The notes: a model not told the origin generated them from the letters alone. 64,000 nucleotides of DNA from Devosia sp. Root436 (GCF_001426345.1 NZ_LMEM01000001.1:644264-708263); one strand, 5' to 3'. Counted from the stretch's first letter, positions 44,120 to 54,242 are shown. Made by a program: numbers and translations.

Positions 44120-45376
44120 CTAGGCCTCGAAACTGACCTTGCCCTGCTCGTCGAACTTATAGACGTCGTCGCGGAAGCTCACGGTGCCCTGGCGGTTGGC
44201 CCAGGCGGTGATGTAGGTGGTGTGGATCGGCACGCGGGCCTTGCACTCCACGTCGAGCCGCTGCAGCGATTCGAAAGTCATGTCGACCTTGGTCTGGTCC
44301 CAATCGCCATTGTCGCGCAGCAGCCAGTTGACCAACTGGTTGACACCCTCGACACGCACGCAACCCGACGAATGGAAGCGCGCATTCTCGCCGAACAGCG
44401 CCTTGGTCGGGGTATCGTGCAGGTAGCAATCGTAGGGATTGTAGAAGTTGATCTTGCAGTGGCCCATGGAATTGGCCGCGCCCGGCTCCTGGCGGTACAT
44501 GTAGTTGACCGCGTTGCCGAGGTTGTTCCAATCGATGCTGGCGGGCGAGATTTCGTTGCCGCTGCCGTCATAGATATGGATATTCTGCTTGGCCAGGTAT
44601 TCGGGGTCTTCCAGCATATACTTGGTCAGGTCGCGCTCGACCAGCGACTTGGGCACATGCCAGTAGGGGTTGAAATTGATCTGGCTGATCTTGCTGGCCA
44701 TGATCGGGGTCGCTCGATCGACGCGACCGACGACCGCCGTGTGGCGCTGCTCGACCATGCCATCGTTGACCGCTTCGATGGTGGCGGCGGGAATGTTGAC
44801 CACAACGTAACGCGGATTGAGGTTCGCGGCCATGCTCTGGACGCGCGTGAAATTGAGATAGAGTTGCTGCAGCCGCGTGGCGGCCGGCACATTCATCGCA
44901 TACCAGGTCGCCTCGTCCACCTGACCATTGAGAACCAGGCCATGGCGCGCCTGGAAGGTGCGGACGCCGCGATCGGTATCTTCATCGAACAGATCGTTGA
45001 CATTGGGCACCAGCGGCATGTCGCCGGACGAGATCAGGCGGCGCTTGAGGGCGATCACGGCAGGACTGGACTTGCCGATCATCAGCCGGAAGGCTTCCTG
45101 GGGAATTTCCTCCCAGCCGCCGGCAGCCACGAAAGGCTCATACTGGGAGATGGCCAGTTGCAGGTTGTGGACCGTGTCGAACGACAGAATCGGCTCGTTG
45201 GTGGCGATCAGCGCTTCGGCTGCTGCCGTGTTGCCATCCTTGTCGACATTGCGCAGCACATTGCCGCGATTCATCATGTCGAACACCGATTCCTGGCCGC
45301 GGACCACCGCGGGCAATGCCAGGGATGCCCCGGCCATGGCCGTGTACCGGAGCAGAGAACGTCGATTCAGCCGCAT
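44120..45376 (-). CDS. L,D-transpeptidase (YkuD family) with Tat-type signal
   Basis: A 418-residue periplasmic peptidoglycan cross-linking enzyme. The N-terminus MRLNRRSLLRYTAMAG with a hydrophobic core and A-V-V-R-G-Q has a twin-arginine look. A peptidoglycan-binding domain (about 130-185; FQARHGLVLNGQVDEATWYAMN) precedes the YkuD catalytic domain with HSSGCVRVEG, which carries the nucleophilic cysteine. It resembles YcbB/LdtD-type enzymes. The LdtR regulator gene lies upstream on the same strand; LdtR-ldtP pairs are known in Sinorhizobium and Liberibacter. Confidence 0.92.
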   Translation of the reverse strand: MRLNRRSLLRYTAMAGASLALPAVVRGQESVFDMMNRGNVLRNVDKDGNTAAAEALIATNEPILSFDTVHNLQLAISQYEPFVAAGGWEEIPQEAFRLMIGKSSPAVIALKRRLISSGDMPLVPNVNDLFDEDTDRGVRTFQARHGLVLNGQVDEATWYAMNVPAATRLQQLYLNFTRVQSMAANLNPRYVVVNIPAATIEAVNDGMVEQRHTAVVGRVDRATPIMASKISQINFNPYWHVPKSLVERDLTKYMLEDPEYLAKQNIHIYDGSGNEISPASIDWNNLGNAVNYMYRQEPGAANSMGHCKINFYNPYDCYLHDTPTKALFGENARFHSSGCVRVEGVNQLVNWLLRDNGDWDQTKVDMTFESLQRLDVECKARVPIHTTYITAWANRQGTVSFRDDVYKFDEQGKVSFEA

Positions 45377-45552
45377 CAATTCACCCGAAATTTTCAGCCC
45401 CCAAAGCAGGCCAATTTCTACCATCGCATCCCGCGGGTCACAACGCGCTCAAGGGCATGTGAACCTGTTCAGACTTCTTGAACCACCAATACGCGGGAAA
45501 TGGTTGCAAACCACTAACGACGCAGATCACGCGGGTTTGCGGCAGAAATGAG

Positions 45553-45577
45553 AACGCCGGCCCCGAGGGACCGGCGT
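45553..45577 (-). terminator. Stem-loop terminator after ldtR
   Basis: On the minus strand AACGCCGG-TCCCTCGGGG-CCGGCGTT forms an 8-bp stem extended by partial pairing, about 40 bases after the ldtR stop. It separates ldtR transcription from the transpeptidase gene, which therefore likely has its own promoter in 45377-45550. Confidence 0.7.
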
Positions 45578-45617
45578 TTGCATAGGGGTGTGGCACGACT
45601 GCAACAGCAGCGGGAGC

Positions 45618-46127
45618 CTAGAGCTTGTAGAGGATCTGGTCGACCCAGAAGCGCTCGAGGCGGGCGAGGGCCTTGTTGAGGCCGTCGAATTCGTCGTCGC
45701 CCAGGCCACCGACCTTGTCGATGGACTTGAGGTGACGGTCATAGAGCTCGTCGATCACTTCGGCCACTTCCTCGCCCTTCGGGGTCAGCTTGATGCGGAC
45801 CGAGCGGCGGTCGGAGCGGGAGCGCTCCTGGAAGATGTAGCCGGTCTCGACCAGCTTCTTGAGATTGTAGGAGACGTTGCTGCCCAGGTAGTAGCCGCGG
45901 GAGCGCAGCTCGCCGGCGGTCAGTTCGGCATCGCCGATATTGAACATCAGCAGGGCCTGGACCGGGTTGATATCGTCCCAGCCCATGCGGTCGAACTCAT
46001 CCTTGATGAGATCGAGCAGCCGGCGGTGGAGACGTTCCACGCGGGAAACCGCTTCCAGATAGAGCGGCTTCAGGCTCTGCGGACGTTCCGGGACGATGGC
46101 CTCGGCTGCGTTGGATTTGATTGCCAT
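45618..46127 (-). CDS. ldtR: MarR family regulator LdtR
   Basis: A 169-residue winged-helix regulator. The DNA-binding part shows LTAGELRSRGYYLGSNVSYN and the wing EDRRSVRIKLT-like ERSRSDRRSVRIKLTPKG. This family controls an L,D-transpeptidase and stress tolerance in Liberibacter and Sinorhizobium, and here too the transpeptidase gene is adjacent. The start at MAIKSNAAE follows GTGAGG. The 180-base region upstream is AT-richer than the surroundings and should carry its promoter. Confidence 0.9.
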   Translation of the reverse strand: MAIKSNAAEAIVPERPQSLKPLYLEAVSRVERLHRRLLDLIKDEFDRMGWDDINPVQALLMFNIGDAELTAGELRSRGYYLGSNVSYNLKKLVETGYIFQERSRSDRRSVRIKLTPKGEEVAEVIDELYDRHLKSIDKVGGLGDDEFDGLNKALARLERFWVDQILYKL

Positions 46128-46308
46128 TTGTGCCTCACTGTTTTGCAGTCTGTGCGATTTTTCGCATCTCATGAGGCCAAACTACGGCGTGCGGACTAAG
46201 ATCGCCCTAAGCGACGTGATTAAGCACATCTTACTGGAAAACAATGAGAATTTGGCTTTATTCTTCGTTACACCAGTGCATAAATTTGTAACCTTACGCA
46301 GGTGTGAA

Positions 46309-46698
46309 CTAGTCGGCAGCACGGGCGCGGTTGAGGCGGATGGACAGCACGAAGATGATGGAGATCGAGGCCAGCAGCACCAGCCGCACAGCAAAGCCGA
46401 AGGCCGACATGCGGACATCGGGGTTGCCGAGCAGGTAGAGCGCCAGCTCGACCGCGGTAGCGCCGACCAGCAGCACGGCGCCCCAGCTCGCCTTGATCCA
46501 CAGCCCGACCGCCGCGAAGAGCCGCGCCAGTGCGAAGATGGCCAGATAGACGAAGCCGGTCAGGCCCATGGTGGTGATGGGGCTGACATCGCCCAGATTG
46601 ACCCCCAACAGGCGCGCCGCATCGTTGAGGCCCAGCAACAGGCTGATGATGGCGACGATGCGGATATAGATGGAGATGGGTTGCGCGCTGAAGTCCAT
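46309..46698 (-). CDS. Small four-helix membrane protein (DUF6163-like)
   Basis: A 129-residue inner-membrane protein with four hydrophobic segments (about 10-27, 37-58, 65-88 and 95-118). The start at MDFSAQPISIYIRIV is chosen; the open frame continues far upstream but that part is a shadow of hemB. A similar small protein sits beside hemB in related genomes (DUF6163, a tentative recollection). Divergent from hemB with 97 bases between. Function unknown. Confidence 0.72.
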   Translation of the reverse strand: MDFSAQPISIYIRIVAIISLLLGLNDAARLLGVNLGDVSPITTMGLTGFVYLAIFALARLFAAVGLWIKASWGAVLLVGATAVELALYLLGNPDVRMSAFGFAVRLVLLASISIIFVLSIRLNRARAAD

Positions 46699-46795
46699 GC
46701 GGTTTTCTATCCGGCGCGGGCGGATGCGACAAGCCGGAGCTTGGATGGCGCCTGCGGCGCTGATAGACGGGAGCCGCAGGGACAAGGAGACGGTA

Positions 46796-47809
46796 ATGGC
46801 CGACGACTGGCAGAAGCACGACATGGCGTTTCTCGGCGGCCAGCGGCTGCGCCGCACGCGCCGCACGGCCTGGAGCCGCGCCATGGTGCGCGAAACCGTA
46901 CTGACGCCGGCCGACCTGATCTGGCCGCTCTTCGTCATCGAGGGGCAAAACGAGAAGACGCAGATTCGCACCATGCCTGGGGTCGAGCGGCTGAGCGTCG
47001 ATCTCTGCGTCGAAGCCGCCAGGGCGGCGCGCGATGCGGGCATCCCGGCGCTGGCGCTGTTTCCCAATACGCCGGACCGCCTGCGCAGCGAGAACGGCGC
47101 CGAGGCCTATAATCCCGATAACCTGATGTGCCGCGCCCTCAGCGCCATCAAGAGCGCGGTGCCCGAAGTGGGGCTGATCGCCGATGTGGCGCTGGACGAA
47201 TATTCCAGCGACGGCCAGGACGGGCTGGTGCGCGACGGCGAAATCCTCAACGACGAGACCGTGGCGGTGATGATCCGCTCGGCGCTGGTGCAGAGCCAGG
47301 CTGGCGCGGACATCATCGCCCCCTCCGACATGATGGACGGCCGTGTCGGCGCCATCCGCGCGGCGCTGGATGACGAGGGGCACGAGCAGGTCCAGATCAT
47401 GGCCTATGCGGCCAAATACGCATCCTGTTTCTACGGGCCGTTCCGCGAGGCGGTAGGCTCGGGCAGCCGGCTCAAGGGCGACAAGCGCACCTATCAGATG
47501 GATTATGCCAATTCCGACGAGGCCATGCGCGAAATCGAGCAGGACATTGCCGAGGGTGCCGACAGCGTGATGGTCAAGCCCGGCCTGCCCTATCTCGATA
47601 TTGTCAGGCGGGCGCGCGACAGCTTCAACATCCCCATCTACGCCTATCAGGTGAGCGGGGAATACGCGATGATCGAAATGGCTGCGGCCGCCGGCGCCAT
47701 CGACCGCAAGGGCGCGATCCTCGAAAGCCTCCACGCCTTCAAGCGCGCCGGAGCGAATGGCGTGCTCACCTATTTCGCGCTGGAAGTGGCGCGGGAACTT
47801 GGGCGGTAA
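46796..47809 (+). CDS. hemB: Delta-aminolevulinic acid dehydratase (porphobilinogen synthase)
   Basis: A 337-residue enzyme that condenses two 5-aminolevulinate molecules into porphobilinogen for haem synthesis. The two active-site lysines are K207 (MAYAAKYAS) and K261 (SVMVKPGLPYLD). The cysteine-rich zinc site of animal enzymes is absent: the corresponding loop reads DVALDEYSSDGQDG, as in magnesium-dependent proteobacterial forms. The ATG follows AAGGAGA by seven bases. Confidence 0.96.
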   Translation: MADDWQKHDMAFLGGQRLRRTRRTAWSRAMVRETVLTPADLIWPLFVIEGQNEKTQIRTMPGVERLSVDLCVEAARAARDAGIPALALFPNTPDRLRSENGAEAYNPDNLMCRALSAIKSAVPEVGLIADVALDEYSSDGQDGLVRDGEILNDETVAVMIRSALVQSQAGADIIAPSDMMDGRVGAIRAALDDEGHEQVQIMAYAAKYASCFYGPFREAVGSGSRLKGDKRTYQMDYANSDEAMREIEQDIAEGADSVMVKPGLPYLDIVRRARDSFNIPIYAYQVSGEYAMIEMAAAAGAIDRKGAILESLHAFKRAGANGVLTYFALEVARELGR

Positions 47810-47874
47810 GGCACAAGGCACATTTTTGTGGCTGTGCTCTTGCACCCTGCCCCACCCGTGACAATGTTCTGCTC

Positions 47875-48384
47875 ATGAACCAGAACCAGACCGCCCTGCC
47901 CGATCCCGCCACTGCTCCCGAACTGTTCGAGGGTGTGCTGACGCGCCGCGTCGTGGCTTTCTTTATCGACCTCTTCGTCATGGGGCTCATGATCCTCAGC
48001 TTCGCCTTTGTCGGGTTGATCGCCGGGTTCCTGACCTTCGGTCTAGCCTGGGTGGCGCTGGTCTTCGTGGTTCCCGCGACGATCGTGCTTTACTACGGCG
48101 CCACGCTCGGCTCGCCGAAGCGGGCCACGGTGGGCATGCAGATGATGGATATCGTGCTGACGCCGACGCGCAATCAGCCGCTCGACGGGTGGATGGCGAT
48201 CATCCATGCGGCAGTGTTCTGGCTGACGACCTGGATTTCCTGGCCGCTGTCGCTGCTGTTCGCCCTGTTCACGCCGCGCCGGCAGATGATCCACGACCTG
48301 ATCACCGGCACGCTGATGGTGCGCCGCTCGCCCATGGTGCGGCATTGGCGCGCCCGGACAGCGCAGGCCAGCGGCGCATATTGA
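47875..48384 (+). CDS. RDD family membrane protein
   Basis: A 169-residue protein with an RDD domain: the signature arginine and aspartates appear as TRRVVAFFIDLFVMG after a short polar start, and three to four hydrophobic segments follow. The end RRQMIHDLITGTLMVRR is typical of the family. No specific function is established for most RDD proteins; some are linked to ion homeostasis. It lies between hemB and bpt on the same strand, 65 and 59 bases from them. Confidence 0.88.
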   Translation: MNQNQTALPDPATAPELFEGVLTRRVVAFFIDLFVMGLMILSFAFVGLIAGFLTFGLAWVALVFVVPATIVLYYGATLGSPKRATVGMQMMDIVLTPTRNQPLDGWMAIIHAAVFWLTTWISWPLSLLFALFTPRRQMIHDLITGTLMVRRSPMVRHWRARTAQASGAY

Positions 48385-48443
48385 AGCATTGCCGGGTTTG
48401 AGGCGCGGGAGTACATTCTCCTGAATGCACTCAAGGGTCTTTG

Positions 48444-49172
48444 ATGACCGACCAGACGCCGGAAACCACCCAGCTCTTCCTGACCGCGGCCATGCCGTGT
48501 CCGTATCTGCCCGGCAAGCAGGAGCGAAAGCTGTTCACGCACCTGACCGGGCGGCGCGCGGCGAACCTGCATCACCTGTTGAGCGAGAACGGCTTCCGCC
48601 GCAGCCAGAACCTGATCTACCGGCCGGCCTGCGAAGGGTGCAATGCCTGCCAGTCGGTGCGGATCGTGGCCAATGAATTCGTCGCGTCTGGCCGCTTCCG
48701 CCGTGTGCTGAAGCACAATGACGACCTGTCCGTGGAAGTGCGGCCGACCACGGCGACGAGCGAGCAGTACGACCTGTTCAAGCGCTATCTGGAGTCGCGC
48801 CATGCCGGCGGCGGCATGAACCAGATGAGCTTCGTCGACTATGAATACATGGTCGAGGATACGCCGGTGCAGTCCGTGCTGGTCGAATATCGCCTGCGCA
48901 ACCACCCCGACCAGACCCTGGTGGCGGTGGCCCTAACCGACGTGATGCCCGACGGACTTTCGATGGTCTATTCCTTCTACGACCCCGATCTGGCCTCGCG
49001 AAGCCTGGGGACCTATCTCATTCTCGACCATATCGAACAGGTGCGCTCGGCCGCCTTGCGCTACGTCTATCTCGGCTACTGGGTCAAGGATTCCCCCAAG
49101 ATGGCCTACAAGGCCTTATACAAGCCGCTGGAAGTCCAGCGGGGCACGCTGGGCTGGTGTTCGCTTGATTAA
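48444..49172 (+). CDS. bpt: Aspartate/glutamate leucyltransferase (Bpt)
   Basis: A 242-residue aminoacyl-tRNA protein transferase that adds leucine to N-terminal Asp or Glu of proteins, marking them for ClpS/ClpAP. The N-terminal cysteine motif is AMPCPYLPGKQERKLFTHL with YRPACEGCNACQSVRI, and the C-terminal block is LGYWVKDSPKMAYKALYKP. The ATG at 48444, directly after an in-frame TTG, is used; AAGGG lies upstream. In related bacteria this gene is also near hemB. Confidence 0.95.
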   Translation: MTDQTPETTQLFLTAAMPCPYLPGKQERKLFTHLTGRRAANLHHLLSENGFRRSQNLIYRPACEGCNACQSVRIVANEFVASGRFRRVLKHNDDLSVEVRPTTATSEQYDLFKRYLESRHAGGGMNQMSFVDYEYMVEDTPVQSVLVEYRLRNHPDQTLVAVALTDVMPDGLSMVYSFYDPDLASRSLGTYLILDHIEQVRSAALRYVYLGYWVKDSPKMAYKALYKPLEVQRGTLGWCSLD

Positions 49173-49321
49173 TCCAGCGCGTTACTTCGAAAGCTGAATT
49201 GTTTCTGACGCATACTGTCAGCTATTGTTCAGCTGCTTACTGGCAATGGTCAGCGTGGGCGGCTGTGGACCGATGGGAACCGGGGCGCCCTTATTCCATC
49301 TTTTGTCCATGGAGAACTTCG

Positions 49322-50347
49322 TTGAAGATCAGAAGCATCTATCTCGCGTCCCTCCTGCTGGCAGCGCTGCCGGCGACGGCCTTCGCACAGGCCACCGTGC
49401 CGCCCAATGTCGACTTTACCGCCTCGGCTACCATGCCGTCGCTCAAGGATCCGTCCCGCAAGGACGTCTTCGCCGTCACCATCGGCGATGCCCAGGTCAG
49501 GACCCAGCTCGAGCTCACCTGCTCGGCCGGCTATACCCAGTTCCTCGTCGTGCGGTCGGACAAGGCCTGTGCCGTGGCCGGCAGCGGCTCCATCGTCAAT
49601 CCGGCCAATCAGCAATTGCTGCCGCGCACCCAGTATTCGGGCGGCTACACGGTAAATGCCGATGGCTATACCGATGGCTCGGGCATGGCGGTCAATTACC
49701 TGGCTCTGGGCAAGGTCGCCCCGTCTGCCGGCGCCTTCTCGGGCTCGATGAACCTCAAGCCGGAAGTCACCTCCAGCGGCGCCTCGGCGCTCAAGGATTC
49801 GATCATGGCCAATCTCGGCCAGAATGCCGGCGGGTCTGTCATCGACGACCGTGTCGATACGGTCGACCTGACGCGCCTTTCCATCCCCTCGGCCGGCCTG
49901 CCATCCGACCCCGGCTGCACCTGGTCGGGCAACATGGTGTTCGCCTACCAGACCGAAAGCTGGTTCCTCGACCTCAAGGCGACCTGCGCCGACAAGGAGT
50001 ACGTGCTCAAGGGCAATATGCCGTGGACCGACTCGCCCGGCGTCGATGCGCAGACCCAGTATGACCTGACGCTGACCCTGCCCTCGGCCGGCGCCGCCAG
50101 CGACGATGCGCTGTTTGCCGTGGGCGATGCCAATAGCGACCTGTTCGCGGCCGCCGATGGCATCACGGCACAGATCATCATGAAGGAATCCAAGATCGTG
50201 ACCGTCGATATCGATGGCGTGCCCACCGAGACCCCGTCGCAGGTCGATGCCTCGGGCCAGTTCGTGGGCACTAATGTCCCGGTGGAAGTGGTGCGCTCGC
50301 TGGCGACGCTGTTCGGCCTACTGTCGTCGAACCTGTTCGGCGCGTAA
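49322..50347 (+). CDS. Secreted protein of unknown function
   Basis: A 341-residue protein from a TTG at 49322, preceded by GGAGA, giving a clean signal peptide (KIRSIYLASLLLAALPATAF, then AQA). The mature part is acidic, rich in Ser/Gly/Ala/Thr, with cysteines that could form two or three disulfides (LTCSAGY, DKACAVAG, DPGCTW, KATCADKE). There are no membrane helices or catalytic motifs. It is followed by a strong terminator and stands alone. I do not recognise the family; an exported beta-rich protein is the most I can say. Confidence 0.7.
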   Translation: MKIRSIYLASLLLAALPATAFAQATVPPNVDFTASATMPSLKDPSRKDVFAVTIGDAQVRTQLELTCSAGYTQFLVVRSDKACAVAGSGSIVNPANQQLLPRTQYSGGYTVNADGYTDGSGMAVNYLALGKVAPSAGAFSGSMNLKPEVTSSGASALKDSIMANLGQNAGGSVIDDRVDTVDLTRLSIPSAGLPSDPGCTWSGNMVFAYQTESWFLDLKATCADKEYVLKGNMPWTDSPGVDAQTQYDLTLTLPSAGAASDDALFAVGDANSDLFAAADGITAQIIMKESKIVTVDIDGVPTETPSQVDASGQFVGTNVPVEVVRSLATLFGLLSSNLFGA

Positions 50348-50367
50348 GCCTTCATAAGCGCGAGACA

Positions 50368-50392
50368 GGGCGGCCTTCGGGTCGCCCTTTTT
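50368..50392 (+). terminator. Rho-independent terminator
   Basis: GGGCGGCC-TTCG-GGTCGCCC followed by TTTTT, 20 bases after the stop of the secreted-protein gene. Confidence 0.88.
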
Positions 50393-50463
50393 CGTTGCCC
50401 CGGCCTTGCTTGCGCCATATGTCTCGGCGACATCGCCCCTCATGCCCACCTGCCGGACCTGCC

Positions 50464-51453
50464 ATGTCTTTGTTGTTTAAGCTGATCCGGCTTGGCCTCG
50501 TGCTGGGGGCGCTGGGAGTGGCCACGCTTGCCATCCTCGCGCTGTTCGGCTTTGCCGTGCCGGAACTCGACCTGCTGAACCATGCGCAAATCTTCCTGCT
50601 GCCGGGAACGCTTGTTGGCCTGGTGATCGTGGCATTGGCACTGCGGGGGCGCTGGCGGAGCGTGGCGGTCATCTATGCCTTTGTGGGCCTCGCGGCATCG
50701 GCCAATGTGATGCTGCCTGAAATCGCCGGATCGCTGCGGGCACGGCCGGGGGCGCCGGCCGATGGCACCATCACCATGATGACGCATAATCTCTTCGGCA
50801 TGAATTACGAGATGGACAAGGTCACCGCGGCCATTTTTGCCGAGGATCCCGATATCATCGTGCTGCAGGAATATTTCGGCGAGCAGGCGACCGACCTGCA
50901 TCCGGCCCTGCTGGCCAAGTATCCGTTCTTCGTGCGGTGCCGGGGCGGCAAGCGCGCCAATCTGGGACTCTATTCGCGCATTCCCTTCACTCAGGTCGAC
51001 GATGGGGCCTGCCCCAACAATGCCTATGGCACGACGCGCACCGCCCATATCCTCGCCCGATTCCAGACCGGCGATGGAAAGCCCTTTTCGGTGATCACCA
51101 CGCATATGGACTGGCCGATACCGGTAGCCCGCCAGCATGAGCAGCTTACCGCGCTTTCGGAGGTGGTGGATAAGGTCGAAGGACCGATGATCCTGGCTGG
51201 AGATTTCAACTCGACGCCCTGGTCCTATGCGCTGCGCGATTTCGTGGCCCGCAACGGGTTTACCCGAGAAACCATGAACCTCGTGACCTATCCGCTGAGC
51301 TGGTACTATCTGCGGGCCTGGCGCGAGACCATCCCCTTCCTGCCACTGGACCATGTGATGACGCGGGGCGGCATCGTGGTGCACGAGTTGCATGCGGGGC
51401 GGAAGACGGCGAGCGATCACCTGCCGGTGGTGTTCACGTTTTCGGTGGAATGA
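50464..51453 (+). CDS. Membrane-anchored endonuclease/exonuclease/phosphatase family protein
   Basis: A 329-residue protein with three N-terminal hydrophobic segments (about 5-25, 38-58, 65-85). An EEP-fold catalytic domain (about 100-329) follows, probably facing the periplasm. Catalytic blocks are TMMTHNLFGMN, IIVLQEYFGEQ, VITTHMDWP, AGDFNSTPWS and a final KTASDHLPVV, so the DNase I-like active site (Glu, Asp, Asn, His) is intact. Similar to ElsH/YafD-like proteins. The substrate could be nucleic acid or a phospholipid/phosphoester. Confidence 0.87.
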   Translation: MSLLFKLIRLGLVLGALGVATLAILALFGFAVPELDLLNHAQIFLLPGTLVGLVIVALALRGRWRSVAVIYAFVGLAASANVMLPEIAGSLRARPGAPADGTITMMTHNLFGMNYEMDKVTAAIFAEDPDIIVLQEYFGEQATDLHPALLAKYPFFVRCRGGKRANLGLYSRIPFTQVDDGACPNNAYGTTRTAHILARFQTGDGKPFSVITTHMDWPIPVARQHEQLTALSEVVDKVEGPMILAGDFNSTPWSYALRDFVARNGFTRETMNLVTYPLSWYYLRAWRETIPFLPLDHVMTRGGIVVHELHAGRKTASDHLPVVFTFSVE

Positions 51454-51458
51454 TCGGG

Positions 51459-51571
51459 GCACGCCCTCGTGGTTCGAGGCGCTGAAGAAGCGCACCTCAC
51501 CATGAGGCTACTGGAGCATTGAGCCAAGAGTAGCCTCATGCGTAGCGACCCTCGAACCACCAGGGCGTGTC
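51459..51571. repeat. Family B palindromic repeat, copy 2
   Basis: The same element as at 31487, shortened to about 113 bases by loss of part of one inner arm. It fills the junction between the converging EEP-domain and Dabb genes; the right edge touches the Dabb stop codon. Confidence 0.85.
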
Positions 51572-51572
51572 G

Positions 51573-51887
51573 CTAAGCCCCCACCTTCAGATCGAACACG
51601 ATCAGGCCGTCCCGACCGCTCTCCAGCGCCGCCACCAGCCGGCTGCCGGCGGCCTTGTGGGCTGGATGCGGCAGGTAGCGGTCGCGGGCGGCTGCGTCGG
51701 CAAAATCCATGATAAAGCCGTCGTTGAAGCCTTGGCTGCGGCCTTCGGGCGAGATGTTGGGGCCGGAATCGAAGGCGAGCAGGCCGTCGATCTGGCCGAC
51801 CAAAGCGGCCAACCCGGCATAAATCTCGGCGCGTTCATCGGCGCTGACGCCGCTACGGAATTTGACGAAGACGCAATGCCGGATCAT
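51573..51887 (-). CDS. Dabb (stress-responsive alpha/beta barrel) protein
   Basis: A 104-residue protein of the Dabb family: [18 protein letters not shown] at the start, a central [28 protein letters not shown] and the HPAHKA block. Such proteins form dimeric ferredoxin-like barrels of mostly unknown role. Its ATG overlaps the parC stop as ATGA, so it is translated with parC. No direct functional link to topoisomerase IV is evident. Confidence 0.88.
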   Translation of the reverse strand: MIRHCVFVKFRSGVSADERAEIYAGLAALVGQIDGLLAFDSGPNISPEGRSQGFNDGFIMDFADAAARDRYLPHPAHKAAGSRLVAALESGRDGLIVFDLKVGA

Positions 51888-54154
51888 CCGACGAACCTGT
51901 TGTTGCGCGGGAAGCCGTTGGGGGGCTGGCGGCCGGCGGTGGCGCGGTCGCCGAGCCAGTCGGTGAGTTCCTCGGTGGGCTTGGTGTAGGTGCGGCCGGA
52001 ACTGTCCGTCCAGGTGAGGCCATCGGCGGCCCAGAAGGTCTTGAGGTCGGAAATGCCGCCATCCTTGTAGCGCTGCAGGCGCACGCCCTTGCCGCGGGCC
52101 ATCTCGGCCAGTTGCGCCAGTGGGAACACCAGCAGCTTGCGGTTCTGCCCGATGACGGCGACACGATCGCCGGCCACCGGCACCAGCAAAGCCGCCTCGT
52201 CGGGCGCGCCGACATTGAGTATCTGCTTGCCCTTGCGGGTATTGGCGATCATCTCGTCCTCGCCGACGATGAAGCCATAGCCGGCAGCCGAGGCGACGAT
52301 GCGCTTCTGGCCGGGGCGATAGACGAAGAGATCGACGATATCCTGCCCCTCCTCGATATCGACCATGATACGTACCGGCTCGCCCTGCCCGCGCCCGCCG
52401 GGCAACTTGTCGCCGGCCAACGTATACACCTTGCCGCCGGTGGTCAGCATCAGCAGCTTGTCGGTGGTCTCGCATTTGAGCGACAGCTTGAGCCGGTCGC
52501 CGGCCTTGAAGCCGCGTTCGTCATTAACGTCGCTACCATGACCGCGCGGCGCGCGAATCCAGCCCTTTTCGGACAGGATGACGGTGATGGGCTCGCGCTC
52601 GATGAAGGCCTCGGTGACTTCGGCGGCATCGGCGGTCGGCGCATCGCCCAGCACGGTGCGGCGGGCACCCAGGGCATGCGGCGTGCCGTCGGCATTGAGC
52701 AGCGGATAGGTCTTCTTGAGGGCCTCGATCTCCTTGCTGATCGTGCCCCATTGCCGCTTGTCGGAGGCCAGCAACCCTTCGAGGTGCCCTTTCTCCTCGG
52801 TCAGCGTCTCGTGTTCCTTGCGCAGCTCGATCTCCTCGAGCTTGCGCAGGGAGCGCAGGCGCATGTTGAGGATGGCTTCGGCCTGCACATCTGACAGTTC
52901 GAACGTCGCGATCAGCGAGGCCTTGGCATCGTCTTCCTCGCGGATGATGCGGATCACCTCGTCGAGGTTGAGATAGGCGATGATATAGCCCGCCAGCACT
53001 TCGAGCCGGTGGGCGATCTGCTCCAGCCGGTGGGTGGTGCGGCGGACAAGCACCTCCTTGCGGTGTTCGAGCCAGGCCTTGAGCGCCTGGGCCAGGCTCA
53101 TCACCTTGGGCGCCGTACCACGATCGAGCACGTTGAGATTGAGCGGGAAACGGGTTTCAAGATCGGTGGTCTTGAACAGCTGCTCCATCAGGATCACCGC
53201 ATCGACAGTGCGGGCACGTGGTTCGAGCACGAGGCGAATATCGTCCGACGATTCGTCGCGTACGTCCTTGAGCAAAGGCAGCTTCTTGGCCAGCAGCAGT
53301 TCGGCGATCTTTTCGACCAGCCGCGACTTCTGCACGCCATAGGGAATTTCGGTGACGACGATGAGATAGACGCCGCGGCCGGTCTCTTCCACCTCCCACT
53401 TGGAGCGCAGGCGGAACGAGCCGCGGCCGGTCTGGTAGGAATGGGCGATGGAGGACGGGGATTCCACCAGGATGCCGCCGGTGGGGAAATCCGGCCCCTT
53501 GACGAACTGGGTCAGGTCGTGGGCGGAAGCCTCTGGATTGACATTGATAAGATGGAGCGCCGCGTCGCAGAGTTCGGCCACATTGTGGGGCGGAATGGAC
53601 GTCGCCATGCCCACGGCGATACCGGTTGAGCCGTTGGCCAGCAGGTTCGGGAAGTTGGACGGCAGGACGACCGGTTCTTCGTCTTCGCCGTCATAGGTCG
53701 GCTTGAAGTCGATGGCATTCTCGCTGATGCCTTCGAGGAGGCGCGTGGCCACGTCGGTCATGCGAGATTCGGTGTAGCGCATGGCAGCGGCGCCATCGCC
53801 GTCGATATTGCCGAAATTGCCCTGCCCATCGACCAGCGGATAGCGCAGCGCGAAATCCTGCGCCATGCGCACCAGCGCGTCATAGATCGACTGGTCGCCA
53901 TGGGGGTGGAACTTGCCGATCACGTCGCCGACGATGCGGGCAGATTTCTTGTAGCCCTGGCCCGGATCGAGCTTGAGCAGGCGCATGGCATGTATGATGC
54001 GGCGATGCACGGGCTTGAGCCCATCGCGCGCATCGGGCAGCGCCCGCTGGGTGATGGTGGAGAGGGCATAGGAGAGGTACCGCTCCTCAAGCGCCTGCTT
54101 GAGATCGACGACGCGCTGGTCGTCGGCAGGCGGGAGGGTATCGCTATCAGACAT
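51884..54154 (-). CDS. parC: DNA topoisomerase IV subunit A
   Basis: A 756-residue subunit that cuts and rejoins DNA for chromosome decatenation. The catalytic tyrosine is Y127 in [12 protein letters not shown]; the helix-turn-helix around [20 protein letters not shown] and [21 protein letters not shown] is typical, and the C-terminal third forms the beta-propeller. ParC rather than GyrA is indicated by length and the lack of a clear GyrA box. No signs of resistance-type oddities were assessed. The 480 bases upstream are repeats. Confidence 0.95.
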   Translation of the reverse strand: MSDSDTLPPADDQRVVDLKQALEERYLSYALSTITQRALPDARDGLKPVHRRIIHAMRLLKLDPGQGYKKSARIVGDVIGKFHPHGDQSIYDALVRMAQDFALRYPLVDGQGNFGNIDGDGAAAMRYTESRMTDVATRLLEGISENAIDFKPTYDGEDEEPVVLPSNFPNLLANGSTGIAVGMATSIPPHNVAELCDAALHLINVNPEASAHDLTQFVKGPDFPTGGILVESPSSIAHSYQTGRGSFRLRSKWEVEETGRGVYLIVVTEIPYGVQKSRLVEKIAELLLAKKLPLLKDVRDESSDDIRLVLEPRARTVDAVILMEQLFKTTDLETRFPLNLNVLDRGTAPKVMSLAQALKAWLEHRKEVLVRRTTHRLEQIAHRLEVLAGYIIAYLNLDEVIRIIREEDDAKASLIATFELSDVQAEAILNMRLRSLRKLEEIELRKEHETLTEEKGHLEGLLASDKRQWGTISKEIEALKKTYPLLNADGTPHALGARRTVLGDAPTADAAEVTEAFIEREPITVILSEKGWIRAPRGHGSDVNDERGFKAGDRLKLSLKCETTDKLLMLTTGGKVYTLAGDKLPGGRGQGEPVRIMVDIEEGQDIVDLFVYRPGQKRIVASAAGYGFIVGEDEMIANTRKGKQILNVGAPDEAALLVPVAGDRVAVIGQNRKLLVFPLAQLAEMARGKGVRLQRYKDGGISDLKTFWAADGLTWTDSSGRTYTKPTEELTDWLGDRATAGRQPPNGFPRNNRFVG

Positions 54155-54242
54155 CAGCAGGCATTCCGGGAGAACGAATCAGGAAAGCAGTATAGCGGGC
54201 GGGGGCGGATTTGTGGGCAAAGGCGCGGTTTTGCACGGATAT

